Origin: Strongylocentrotus purpuratus
Lineage: Eukaryota; Echinodermata; Echinoidea; Camarodonta; Strongylocentrotidae
Direction of reading: 5' to 3'
Length of the DNA stretch: 64,000 bases
NCBI RefSeq assembly: GCF_000002235.5
Contig: NW_022145597.1
Location: forward strand, 28,164,423-28,228,422
Shown piece by piece: positions 33,251-46,300 of this stretch. The position numbers were made by a program, and so were the translations under genes. The notes under the pieces were generated by a model that saw nothing but the letters and a program-made list of their open reading frames with translations, ran no database searches and was not told the origin of the DNA. How positions within the stretch are numbered: the stretch's first letter is position 1; the number at the start of each line of letters is the position of its first letter.

Positions 33251-33738
33251 GACTGGGGTAATAAGAAATTCATTGGAATAAGTTACGACTGTTTTCATAT
33301 TCCCATAGAAATAAGAGCTCTCCTCTTTTGAAACGTCGTTTCATGTCAGTGACGAATTCAGCACTAGATGGAGCCAGCATGTTGACGCCCCTTGTTTTGT
33401 ACTTTATGGATCAAAATGAAAAGACGTTTCAAAAGAGGAGAGCTCTTATTTGGGAACATGAAAACAGTCGTAACTTGTTTCATAAATATTCTCTTATTAC
33501 CCCGGTCCCTGCAATTGGTCCCTGAGCTATTGCACATTAAAATTTAATGACTTTCCAGTAAATTGAACAATTCAATTAAATGAAAAAAGGCTTAAGTGAA
33601 CACCAATATTTTTTATGGGAACAAGTTAAACAAAAGTGCTTACTATAACCTTTATAGTTTTTTTTTTTTTTTTTTAAACCCAGATTATGCTGGCGTCAAA
33701 ACGCACACGCCGACACAAAATCACAGACAGACACACTG

Positions 33739-35802
33739 ATAATAAGTAGGAAGTCGGAATATTATGGTACTTTTGATCTTGATAGTGTTACATTCAAAGG
33801 ATGAACATCTTATTGTTGCATTTTGTAGCTGCTATTTAAGGATTTTAATTTACTTGACAAGTAGAAGAATTGGGAAAGGGTCATAAGTACCAAATGTGTC
33901 TTGGAAGAAACAAACAAGCTCTTTCATCACGGCACATTATGTGACATAGCATATTTATTGTAGTCTCCTAATTGTCATTATAACCATTGTTATTTTTTTT
34001 GTTGCAATTGTTGTTCTGAAAATATTAAGATTGAAGTGTAAATAAGTTTTTTGTTATAAAAAGTCTACCTCAAAGTATTACCAATTATAAGAGAAAAGAC
34101 TGTTCATATACAGAATACATATAATACAAGCTGCCTGTGTGAACTATATTTAGAACATTCTTAAACTGTGGCACTTCACTTATTTGTGTTCATAAATACA
34201 TCATTAATAGACGTATACATGTATTTATTTATTTATAATACTAGTATTGAAAATAAAATTCAATTGACTCTGTAGATAATGTAGATATTTTTTATTTGTA
34301 CAATTTGTGTTTCCTATGAGATGAAATATATTTAATGAATAATTAGGATTGAATAAACTATAATTATTGTTTAATATTGGCTAAAATGCAATGAAAATAG
34401 ACTAGCAGTAAATGTAGGTAGGGAAATGTAAATGGTTAAATTGAATATTGTTGTTGCTTTTGGTTTTAACGGTGCTATCATTTGAAATATGAATATTTAC
34501 GCCATCTCAGTTGTGTTTTTGAAAAGAAAAAAAAAGTCTTTTAAGTACTTAATTACTTTGTTCTTCAATGAACAGTTAACGTTGTTGTTACACTTCTATT
34601 CATACAAGTACACATAATTGTAGCCCCTTTATATAAATTGGTATTACAGGAATCATTTAGACATCATTATGTGACTTGTAAACTGTATTTGAACAATCAA
34701 TACATCATTAATTAAAAGCTCAGTGACTTTTATTGAGTACAAAATGTTATCATAAATACACTGGTATTACTTAAAAGTTGCATTGTTCTAACCCCAAAAT
34801 AAAATTAAAAAATCAAAAATCAAAAAGGAACTAAAAATTGAATGTGTTAACTCATTAATGATTCAAAGAAAATGAATTTGTGAATACAGGAACTAAAAAA
34901 TGTGTATTTAAATAAATTGTATAGATTCTGTGATTTATTATAACTGAAATGACAACCAAATGATGGGAAAATATGATTTCCTCTTGTTACAATCAGTAAT
35001 GTCTCACATTGAATCAGTTTACCCAAGAGTGTTCTCTTAAGAACCAAGATTAAATTTTTTTAAATCCAATAAGCCGTTTTCTGTGTACTCTGTTCTTCCA
35101 ATGATGTTAATTGGCACAATTGTTTTCGTTCATGAGTGTTCATAAGTAACTGTTATAGAATTGTATCTGTATTTGAATATTTATGAGATGTTTTAATGTA
35201 TTGATTAAGGGACAGTGAAATAAAGAGAGAGGGAGAGAGATACAGCAGGGACAACCCCCCCCCCCCCAAAAAAAGAGAACAAAAGCAAAAACGTGAAAAG
35301 AGAGCGGGGGGGGGGGGAGAGATCACGAGATAAAGATCAAAAGAGAAATTAAGTGACATATCAAACTTGTAGAAGGATGAGGAAAAGAGGGAATAAAAGA
35401 GAATCAACAGTGTACATACAAAGAAAAAATTGGTAGAGTGATTATAGGCCTATATCAAAGCCAAAATAATAGGCCTACTGGTTGCTTATGATGCAAATAT
35501 TTTAAAGATTAAATGAGATAAAGATTCTACCTTCTTAGTATGTCATTCTACAAAATGAAATCATGAATATTCGGGTATAACGGATACGGTAATGTTTGAA
35601 ATATTGAACTATTGATAATTCATTTCTTTTCAAAATTCTTATTTTTTCATGAATTAATTTTTTGTTCGTGAAAACGGCGACGATTTGATTATACTTGTTT
35701 TGATTTATCAGAAGAAGAGTATGCCAATGCAGTCAAGTTTAACCTATTGCTTACTGGAACCTGGTAGTCTCTGTGATAATTCAGTAGTCATGGGTTAATG
35801 CC
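33739..35802. other. Unique AT-rich insertion between two FB-A right arms
   Basis: About 2.06 kb not present in segments A or C, bounded left by the end of one FB-A right arm and right by a second FB-A centre and right arm (35803-36195). It is AT-rich with a purine-rich patch and C/G runs at about 35215-35400. No gene or terminal inverted repeat recognised. Confidence 0.6.
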
Positions 35803-36195
35803 AGTGACGAATTCAGCACTAGATGGAGCCAGCATGTTGCACGCCCCTTGTTTTGTACTTTATGGACCAAAATGAAACGACGTTTTAAAAAAGGAGAGCT
35901 CTTATTTCTATGGGAACATGAAAACAGTCTTAACTTGTTTCATAAATTGTCTTATTACCCCGGTCTCTGGAATTGGTCTCTGAACTATTGCACATTGAAA
36001 TGTAATGACTTTCCATTAAATTGAACAATTAAATTAAATGAAAATAAGCTTAAGTGAACATAAATATCTTTTATGGGAACAAGTTAAACAAAAGTGCTTA
36101 GTATAACCTTTTTAGTTTTTTAGTTTTTTTTTTAAACACAGATTATGCTGGCGTCAAAACGCACACGCCGACACAAAATCACAGACAGACACACT
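35803..36195 (+). mobile_element. FB-A centre and right arm, second copy in segment B
   Basis: Repeats 33345-33738 and then continues into the gene copy exactly as segments A and C do. The pair of FB-A halves in segment B points to recombination or insertion at this element. Confidence 0.7.
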
Positions 36196-36825
36196 CTCTC
36201 AGAATTTGTCGATCAATTCTATTAGTGCTTCACTCGGTATTCTTAATCCTTGAAGTCAGGATGTGTCTCTTTACTGTACGTATTTTCACGCGGAAGCCCT
36301 TATTGGATTTTATAGACTTGGGTATTTTAGCGATCGGTGATCTGGCGACATTTGATCCGGGATTTAATGCGTCCGAGATATAGGGCTAGGGTTAGGGTTG
36401 CATTCGGGTTAAAGGTTAGGATAGGGTAAGGGTAAGATATCACTTTTGGTCTAGAGTTGAAGTTAGGAATTCGGTCAGTGTCGGATATTGACTGTGAAAC
36501 AATATTGTCATCGGAAAAGTCCTCTAACAACCGATCAGGAGATAAAAGGGAGGTCTTCTTGTTTTAATCAATTAATTAAAATATCAGCGCCTTTTTGTAT
36601 TTAATTTAATGTATGATAAAGAATTTCGTTTTTATTATCATAACCTTTAAAAATTCATGTTCATTTACTAAATATTTCAGCCTGTATTTATCTATTTCCC
36701 CAGTCTTTGTATAACACCCGGCTCTTATGTACGGTTTCCCTGCATTGCCTCTCCCCGAAAATCTAGATTTTAAATTATAGTTTTGTCTAAGTTAAGCGTA
36801 TATCCCTAATTTGAGTAGTAACGAC

Positions 36826-37803
36826 ATGCGGGACGGATCTATCAAGGTAGGAAGTAAAATACATGATTATACATTACAATCTCAATCAATGGAAACAAAT
36901 ATAAAAGCATAATTTAAATTAAATATTGATAATTATGACTGGCTTCTGGGGCAATGTATTGTTTGGGTTCGGAATATTATCTTGTCATTATGAAATGTTG
37001 ATTTCTTGTTCAATCTGTTTTCTGGATTAGATCTACTACCCAATCGTGCTTACTGTGATAAATGGAACCGGTCTACCAGGTACGTCTATATTTGTTTTTC
37101 TTTCTCAGTTTTATTGACTGCTGAATATCGATCAGTTTTTACCTCTGCTTTTTTTTATACTAACAATATTAATAGAAATCCTTACAATAATAACCTTTTG
37201 AACTGAAGTGTTGAACTAAATTTTGCCAAAAAATATTGCCGAAAATATCTTAAAACAAGCAGAAAGACCGATTTGTCACTTTATATTCAAGGGGGTAACA
37301 CGTGACCCTTTTTACGCGAAAGCTCTAACAATCATACACAAACACAATCTCAAGATGAAGTGACTTAAAACAGTTAAAGATTTATCATTCAGGATACAAA
37401 AATTGAAGATTTTTGCCTGACTTGCATTCAATGGAATAACTCGTTATTGTTCGATTTCGGAGTACTAATAGTCTCTTATCCGCTGTTAGTCAGAAAATGA
37501 TGCTTTATATCTTCAGAGCCCCCCCCCCCCCCCCCCCTTTGTGTGTGTGTGTGTGTGTGTGTAAATGCATTGATATACATGTAAACAGTTCTCGGTATAG
37601 TACGTGTAGTACAATTGCCATTTATATCCACTTTGCACGTTTAAAATCAAGGTGATGTGGCGGATGCAAGATTCATTAAACAGAGTAGGGTAAATATCGC
37701 CAAATTCGATATTCTACTCATTTCACCGTGCATTCTATTTAAAATTATTATTAAAAAAAACAAATGGGGTATACTTTGTTTTTCGCAAGTGCTTACCGCG
37801 GTG

Positions 37804-37855
<52 letters not shown>

Positions 37856-37873
37856 TCCTCTTTCTCTCTCTCG

Positions 37874-37904
<31 letters not shown>

Positions 37905-40303
37905 CACAGGTGTACATGCCCAGTCATGTCACGAAAGACCTGAGGATGCGTTAACAAGATTATTTCGACTCCGATGTCGAAGAAGTCTTCTTAGCAATGA
38001 CTCGATGATCGCGTCTGAGCGCGATCTAGCACCGTGGATTCCAAAAGGGTGGGGAATAAGAATTAGAAGACGGCACGATGTTTGCAGCGTTCTCGGTAAA
38101 TACAGAATCAGATATGTCGGATAAATCAACAGATTTACCCATTCAAGAGCTGGATGTATAGCAATCAATTTACTTTAAATGAAATATTGATTAGAGAGAA
38201 GTACTTCTTCAAGTGCCCGATCCAGGATTCCCTGTCCGGGGAAAGGGGTGCACTTCACAGAAAACATTCTGAAAAGACCAAATAAAGAGTTATGATCACA
38301 TGTCACTTACTTTCTTGATAGACAAAAATACTCTAATCCAAGTGCCATTGAGGCATAAAATTGCCGCCGGGGCCTTATGGGGAGTATTTCTTGTTTTGTA
38401 TTCAATGTTAACATAATACTTTGCTTTGCCCTCGATTTGCCAATGTCTTTCGTGGCATTTCATCTTTTTTAAATAATGATAACTATTCTTCAGCGACAGA
38501 GAAACCGCAATCATATGAAACTCAACCTTCTACATTGTCCCCAACAGCACCAACGCCACCTTTAGATGACAGAGACTTACATGGTTCTCTTGCTCGGAGC
38601 GGTAACTTCACAGGTACTTAAAAACATGTGTTTTATGGGCAAGAAGCTTGTCAGTGGCGTTTCCAGAGATGGACCGCAGGAGGTACAAGCAAGGAAACAA
38701 TGGACGGGGGAGGGAGTCACCCCCGAACCCAAGATATTTTGAGGGAAGAAAAGGGGGAAAGGAACTGATGAATTGGAAGTTTGAAATACTAAAAACAAAT
38801 GATTACCTTAACATGTGTGGGTTGTCTTTCCTTTTTATAGTTGGAAATCTGTCAGGATGGAACCCCCCCCCCCTTTTTTTTGCCCCCTTCCAAATAGTGA
38901 ACGTATTGGTGATTTGGTGTGTCGTACGTTTACACGTATTGTGTTTTATTATGGCATAATAATTACGATATAATTCCCAAAGCACTTTACATTATAAACT
39001 TAGAGGACATAAACATAATACAGAACTATTTTTTTTGTTTGGTGTTTGTAGAGCATTAATAAAACATTTAATTGATTGATGGAGTGAAACACTCGATTCA
39101 CTATAAAAGAAATCTACAACATGTTATTTCATGTCATTTCTTTAGGTGATATCCATCTCCAGACTACGGAATGTAATATTGGAAGGTTCCCTTTTGACCA
39201 ATTGCCGCCTGTCCCAGCCGATAAATACATGAATTTGAGTTTTCGGTTTTCTACTCGGTCAGTAGGCACTACCGTTATCGCGCTGGCAGAACGATCTACA
39301 TACCATCATTTTTACAGAGCAAGTGAACCAATCTACAACATACGTAAGATGATCAAAATGATAATGTAGTTCTTGATTCATTCAAAATGTATCATTATAA
39401 GTATATAGATCATAGTGAATGATACTTAGACGAGCAAATATTGTGAGACTCCGATCGTTTGTGTCAGTCTCGGGTGTTGCATTACGTAATCCTGTCATCA
39501 GTGGCGTAGACAGGTTCGTACACCTGGGGGGGATGACTGGGCTGCCAACGCTAGTGAGGGCGCGAAGCGCCCGAGCGAGGGAGCGAAGCGACCGAGCGGG
39601 GGGAGGGTGTGGGAGGGGGTGTCCCCCCTCCCACGGTAGGGAGCGTTTGCAATTTGAACTTGAAATCGTGCAATCTGATGCATACTTAATGAGGTAAAAT
39701 AACACACACAAGCGTGCACGCACACACATACACATACTCACACACACACACACACATACTACGCCTTGAATGGACAGACATACATCGACAAGATCTACAC
39801 ACCGTGGCATACGAAGACAGAATGGACTGACACATAGTATTGCATATTAAACCACACTACGTATTTATTTATCTCTGTGAATTTTGCTGTTACACCTCTT
39901 CAGAAAAAAAACCAATGTCAACTGTGTACACGCAGGTATAGTCTTTGTTGTCTTGATAGGGGTTTGTGGTTATGAATGAAAACAGCCTCTGTGGCCATTT
40001 GTGAATAGAACACATAAACAACAAGCAAATAACGATTAAACTTTGAACAATATGTCTGTTCATTATAAAGCATAATGAATACGTACATACTATGCTTTTT
40101 TTTACCTCAAAGAAACAGGCATAGTATCCATAGATGGATATTGGCTGGCGGCTCATTAAAATACAGATACAAAAAACATAAACAGTATCACTATGATCCA
40201 TGGAGTAACAATACTGCTTTGTAAGTTTGTGAAGAAATCGGAACCATAACGGCATTGCATCGTTTCAAATTAGGGCATTATTTACTTCTATTTGATCTCA
40301 GTC

Positions 40304-40367
<64 letters not shown>

Positions 40368-43300
40368 TAATACTAATACAAATAATAATGCTAATACTAA
40401 TAGGTTCCTTTTATCTCGCATTTCAAGACAGGGTAAATTCACACTGCGCTTTACATGAAACAAACTTCTTTAAACATTTCAAACTTATGTCTTCATGCAT
40501 CAATCAACATACTTTGAATGAATACAAAACAAAGTGCATCTTAAATAAAACAAAAATAAATAAATAGTTAACAATACACAAAAGATGTAGCTGCTGCAAG
40601 CTTAACAACAAACTAATGTATACCAGTCAGTCCTGATATCAGTATTAGTGTAACAATAGTCATATAGTGGGAGCATGAAGTTGAACAATTCATGATTATA
40701 CATAATTATATATGTTTGTTTGAATAATACTTGTTATAAAGATAGTAGTATGGTACTCTCTGTCACGAATTATTATGTATACTGTTGTATCACATTCATT
40801 TTCTATTCTGTTTTAGAATTGGCTTTCACCGTGTGAATGCGGCTAACAATAAACACAATTACAGTAATGATGAGGATTATTATTATCATCATCATAATTA
40901 TTATTATTATTAATATTATAATTGTAATCATTATTATTATTACTATTATTATCATCATTATGACTTATTAAGTAAGCAAATATCATTCCCCAAAACCTGG
41001 GGGGATGATTGTACATGCCATCCCCCCCCCCACCTTGTGAGGTGGGGGGATGCATCCCCCTCATCCCCCCGTTGTCTACGCCCCTGCCTGTCATAACATA
41101 TTCATAGGATTATGAACACGGACACGGCGTAAAAAATACAACAATATACCAACTTGTTTCCCAAAAAAAAAGTGGTTTTCCAAATTTGATAGAAATGAGG
41201 AGAGGGCACAAAAATCATCCTACCCCACCCACTACAACGCTTATGTGTAAGTTGTTAGATACAAAGTCCAATCGATGAAGGTAGGTCATTTTGTAAGTTC
41301 TGTATATTTGCCCCCGAAATGAGTAATTTTTATGATTTACAGGCATCTACTATCTAAATTCACATACATTGACGTAGGTACGGGGGGGGGGGGTACATTG
41401 GATCCCCAATTAAATGACAAAAATAAAAGATATATGAAGGAAAGAAGACGCTGCGACACCTCCCACACCCTCCCCTATGCAATGGCTCTTTTGCTTTTGA
41501 TCGTTTCATCCATCGAGTAAAGCCTGTGTCGCTGCCGCCCCTCCCCATTATACCAGTTCCCGTATAACTGGAATCGTTTATGGAGCTGTTGGTTATTGGC
41601 TTGAAAGGACTCACCTGTGCTCCCCCCTCCCCCTCTGTTAATAAATATCCGGATATATCCTTACAAAAAAAATCTCTATGGTACACCATACAAACACCAT
41701 AGCAAATCTACCATAGATTACCATACAAACACCATAGCAAATTTACCATAGATCTACCACTCATTTACCATAGAACTAATTAAAATAATTGGGACAAATT
41801 TATTCATTTATTCAAATTAGGCCACACCTACATATTCTACCATAGAGCCACCATTCATATACCATAGAGCCACCATAGATTCATCATTCATCTACCATAG
41901 AGCCATCATTCATCTACCATAGAGCCACCATTCATCTACCATAGAACCACCATTCATCTACCACAGAGCCACCATTCATCTACCATAGAGCCACCATTCA
42001 TCTACCATAGAGCAACCATTCATCTACCACAGAACCACCATTCATCTACCACAGAGCCACCATTCATCTACCATAGAGCCACCATTCATCTACCATAGAG
42101 TCACCACTCATCTACCATAGAGCCACCATTCATCTACCATAGAGTCACCATTCGTCTACCATAGAGCCACCATTCATCTACCATAGAGTCACCACTCATC
42201 TACCATAGAGCCACCATTCATCTACCATAGAGTCACCACTCATCTACCATAGAGCCACCATTCATCTACCATAGAGTCGCCACTCATCTACCATAGAGCC
42301 ACCATTCATCTACCATAGAGTCACCACTCATCTACCATAGAGCCACCATTCATCTACCAAAGAGTCACCACTCGTCTACCATAGAGCCACCATTCATCTA
42401 CCATAGAGCCACCATTCATCTACCATAGAGCCACCATTCATCTACCATAGAGTCACCATTCATCTACCATAGACCCACCATTTATCTACCATAGAGCCAC
42501 CATTCATCTACCATAGAGCCACCATTCATCTACCATAGAGCCACCATTCATCTACCATTCACTACCATTCAAAATACGCAACAAAATGTTACGCTTAATT
42601 GTAGCATTTTGAAATGGTATATTCAGAATGGTAGTTTGGATCTTGATCTATGGTTAGCAGAAACCATTCTGCTAACCATAGATCAAGATCCAAACTACCA
42701 TTCTGAATATACCATTTCAAATGGTGGCTGTAGTGCGTTCTATAGTACACAGAATGGTGACTATAATATATTGAATTTTTGAGAAATCTAAACTTAAATG
42801 TTAACTTACAATACACACATGATGCTTATTAAAAAAATGAATTGAATGAAAGTGGCAGGATGTATTTGGTTTATATCAAAAGTTGTATGCATGTACATAT
42901 GCTAAAAACTAAAATAAAAGGCAAGTAAAAAAATATATCACATAAACATGTACACTACAAACTAAAATGAAAGGCAAGTTCGTAATTGCAACACATATTA
43001 CTTGGACTTATTCTACTAAGATGTAATAAATACCCACATATATATCACCCTAGTTCCTCTAAATAATCGGCAAGTTAAAAAGAAACAACTAAAATGTCAT
43101 ATACAGTGTGTACGTAAACATGACTAAAATGAAAGGCAAGTTAAAAATATATAAACATGTACAATAAAAACTAAGGCACTGAGTTGCAGCACAGGATTGT
43201 TCTAAAACATTGTATAAACATTTACAATAAAAACTCAAATGAAAGGCAAGTTCATAATTGCAACACATATTACTTGGACTTATTCTACTAAGCTGTAATA

Positions 43301-46300
43301 AATACCCACATATATATCACCCTAGTTCCTCTAAATAACTAAAATGTCATATATAGTGTATATGTAAACATGACTAAAATGAAAGGCAAGTTAAAAATAT
43401 ATAAACATGTACAATAAAAACTAAGGCACTGAGTTGCAGCACAGAAATGTTCTAAAACATTGTATAAACATGTACAATGAAGTTCAAGTCAAAGAGGTTG
43501 TATGTGAGTTCGAAGAGGAGCAGAAAAGACAAGCCTTGCTGCTCATTTTTGGAGTCTCTGAAGGCGATCAAGGTCCCTCTGGCTGAGAACACTAAAGACC
43601 CAACCCTTTCTATACTCAAACTGTTTACATGATTTTGATAGACCCTCTGTGTCAAACCATCTCCCCTGTATCGATCGGTATCACTACCCCCACCCCATGA
43701 TTCGATGTGTAACCTCGTCTATGCCATGTTCCATCGTAGGGCACTGCCACGTCCACATGATCATTTTCCCTGATGGTCAGATCCTTGTCCATGGCCCTTT
43801 GACGTAGGCATGCTGCCACCTTCTTCTTTTGATCCTTACTGGTCTGCAAAAAAAAAAAAGAGTTTGTAATAAATAACAAGTAAATTTCAAGTTCCCTCAG
43901 GCCCCTTACTTATTAGACCCTATTACAAATATTTAGATTTGATTAATTTTCATCCCTTGATTTGACAAGAAGGGATATTGATGTACATGTATTATACTGT
44001 CTATCGACCATAACTAAGAAATACAAATATGTTTGGATTAAATGTACGTACAGCTAAGATAATGTAATGAAGAAAACACAAGGCTGGTGACTAACCTCTT
44101 GGGATAAGGAAGATAAAGTGGCTATGTGCCTGTTGTAGCTAGGGGCTTCGACTAGTGGGGCTGTTCCGAGGATGGTCAGCAAGTCGCACAAGCTATCCCG
44201 TGCCAAACCAACCTCCGTTGCTGCCAGAGTAGCTCTGCGGTTTATTTCTGCAGACTTTCCACGTCCTTTGCATTCATTTTCTGATGAAGAGAATGTCCTC
44301 TCCTTCTTGCAAATGAAGCAACCAAGGACCATGGCGCAGTTCAACCCATTCCTCTTTGACAAATTCTCCAGAGGTGAATGAGATGCCCTGTAAAAGATAT
44401 CCAAAACACTTTATGGAATAGGGAAAATATTTTGAAAAGCACAATCCCCAAATAATAACAAAGTGCTAGTTATGACATACATGTGGTATATTACACAAAT
44501 GCACATTTTCACAGATTTCACGACAATTCCGATGCCCCCACTTCGATTCACCATAGAGTAAAGGAGGGGTTTTTCGGCCACTTAAGACAAAATCCTATTT
44601 TTTGGAGTCTTTACTTCCTATTTATTATCATTTCTTGTTCAAATCATGAAGCAAATACTATTATTATTTAAACAAAGAAAGAATCCCAGAAAAAAAAATC
44701 ATGAATTGCCATGACAACATTCATTTCAATTTTCACTGTTTCGGAGGTAGTTTTCGGCCTAGCGAGGCAGATTTCGGCCGCATGTACAAAGTCAATAGGA
44801 AGCAAGCAAGCGCGCCATGCGTTTCCCCACTGATCTATAGCACTAGCAGCCGGAGCAGGTATCCCAAGCCGGAGCTTCCCGTGCCGAAAACTACCTCTGC
44901 GGTGATCAGAAATTGGAATCTGAATATAGACAGAGATATCGTGTGTGCGCTGCGGTATCTGGCTGCATTGATTAAATACATGCGATGAGATACTTTTGAG
45001 CTTGCGACTCACACAAAATCGGACTCTAAATCTGAAAAATACTTGAAATAAAGCTCATTTTATGGTACCCATATTCCTTACACGCGTAAGATACTTAAGT
45101 TTTCAGATTCGGGGAGCGGGACCGCAGATTACATCGCTAAAATGTGATATTTTAGGATATATTTTCCATTGCAAATGTGGTTCTTCAGTGACTCTGGCAT
45201 GGTATGGTATGTGTGGGATATATGATGTGCTGTTATGCGATGGATTTTACAGGGATTTTACCATGCATCCAACGGATCGGCCGAAAACTGGTGATGGTCG
45301 ATTACTTACCCCCTCCTTTACTCTATTCTGAATCATTTGATTTGGCTTTTTGAGCCATTCACCCCTTGAGCATGCAATACAATCTCAAAGTAACAGTTTG
45401 CAAACTAAAAATATTGTTTGATAGTAAGTACATACCTCCCAGACACACGTGAGCCTTTTGCAAAGCAGCTGCAAGTTGTGGGCCACTAATGACGCGGATC
45501 TTCACATGTGGGACCAGGGCCAAAAATAGGGCTGTCCAAACACTTATTCAGGGAAAGCTTCCTTGATCTCTGAATTAGCTGTTAGTTCTTCTGGCACCTC
45601 TCCAGCATTCATGTTACTCTTCTGTAATATCTGGTATTGATCTCCTTTGAACACCTTCCTCTTCCTCACATATTTTGGAGTTTTGCGAAGCATTTTCAGT
45701 GAGTAGAAATTGGAGACCAACGGCTAGAAGAGTTATTCAAATCTTGGGCACAAGGTGGCAGCAAACAGCCCTTGTTATCTACTTTCTGCTGATATACATT
45801 ACTTGTTACAATTTGGTTTAGAATTTTTTATTTAATGATTTCTTTAATTGATTGAGACTAATTGAGTGCAAACAGAGGCAGTGGAGCGACTTCCAAAGTG
45901 GGGGGGGGGGGGGGCGGGGGGGGGCGGGGGGGGGGGGGCACCAACAAAAAGGGCACTTTCTGGAGAAAATAAATAGGGCACCTACAAAGGGAAATCTCAA
46001 AGCGAAAATATATATTTAAAAAAAAAACATTTGTATATACCCCCTATATTGTGATTAGATTATCAGGGATGATTTCAATATTTTTTTTATCTTTATAAAT
46101 AAGATTTGTGAGGTCGCAGTGCGAAAAATTACATCAATTATAAAGAAGAAAAACCCAATCCTGATGGGTTTATTACATTATCATAACAGAAGACTGAAAA
46201 GACCTTTGATAAGTACCATAATTATAACATCTAGAAATGCGGGTGTGCTTTGGGTGATATTGCTCTTAGTAGCTGGAAATTAGGGGCACGTGATGAGAGG

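Larger units (their letters stand above)
27975..33738 (+). repeat. Segmental duplication, copy B left part
   Basis: Collinear with 55255-60350, differing by small indels and element content. The shared start lies in an (AATAAT)n tract followed by TTAATGTGTCGTAACGTCGC. The B copy has an extra MITE (32166-32682), and its homology stops abruptly after CACAGACAGACACACT at 33738. Confidence 0.9.
30005..33738. mobile_element. Foldback element FB-A, segment B copy, with nested insertions
   Basis: Left arm about 30020-31023 and right arm about 33259-33738 are inverted repeats of each other. Motifs found in both, inverted, include GACGCCAGCATAATC, CATTACATTTTA and ACGACTGTTTTCAT. Nested in the left arm are a LINE/SINE tail (30720-30946) and the CAAGGGTGTCGAT element (31024-33250). 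No transposase is visible. Confidence 0.75.

Noticed and set aside
39593..39640. Rho-independent terminator-like GC palindromes
   Set aside because: The genome is eukaryotic and the palindromes lie inside a hAT-like element.
41680..42560. CRISPR-like array of regularly spaced repeats
   Set aside because: The repeats are directly contiguous 22-bp units without unique spacers. A minisatellite explains them.
43480..43600. Possible LINE reverse transcriptase scrap on the minus strand (DRLQRLQK, AARLVFSAP)
   Set aside because: Only about 30 residues with a stop inside. Suggestive of a LINE C-terminus but too short to annotate.
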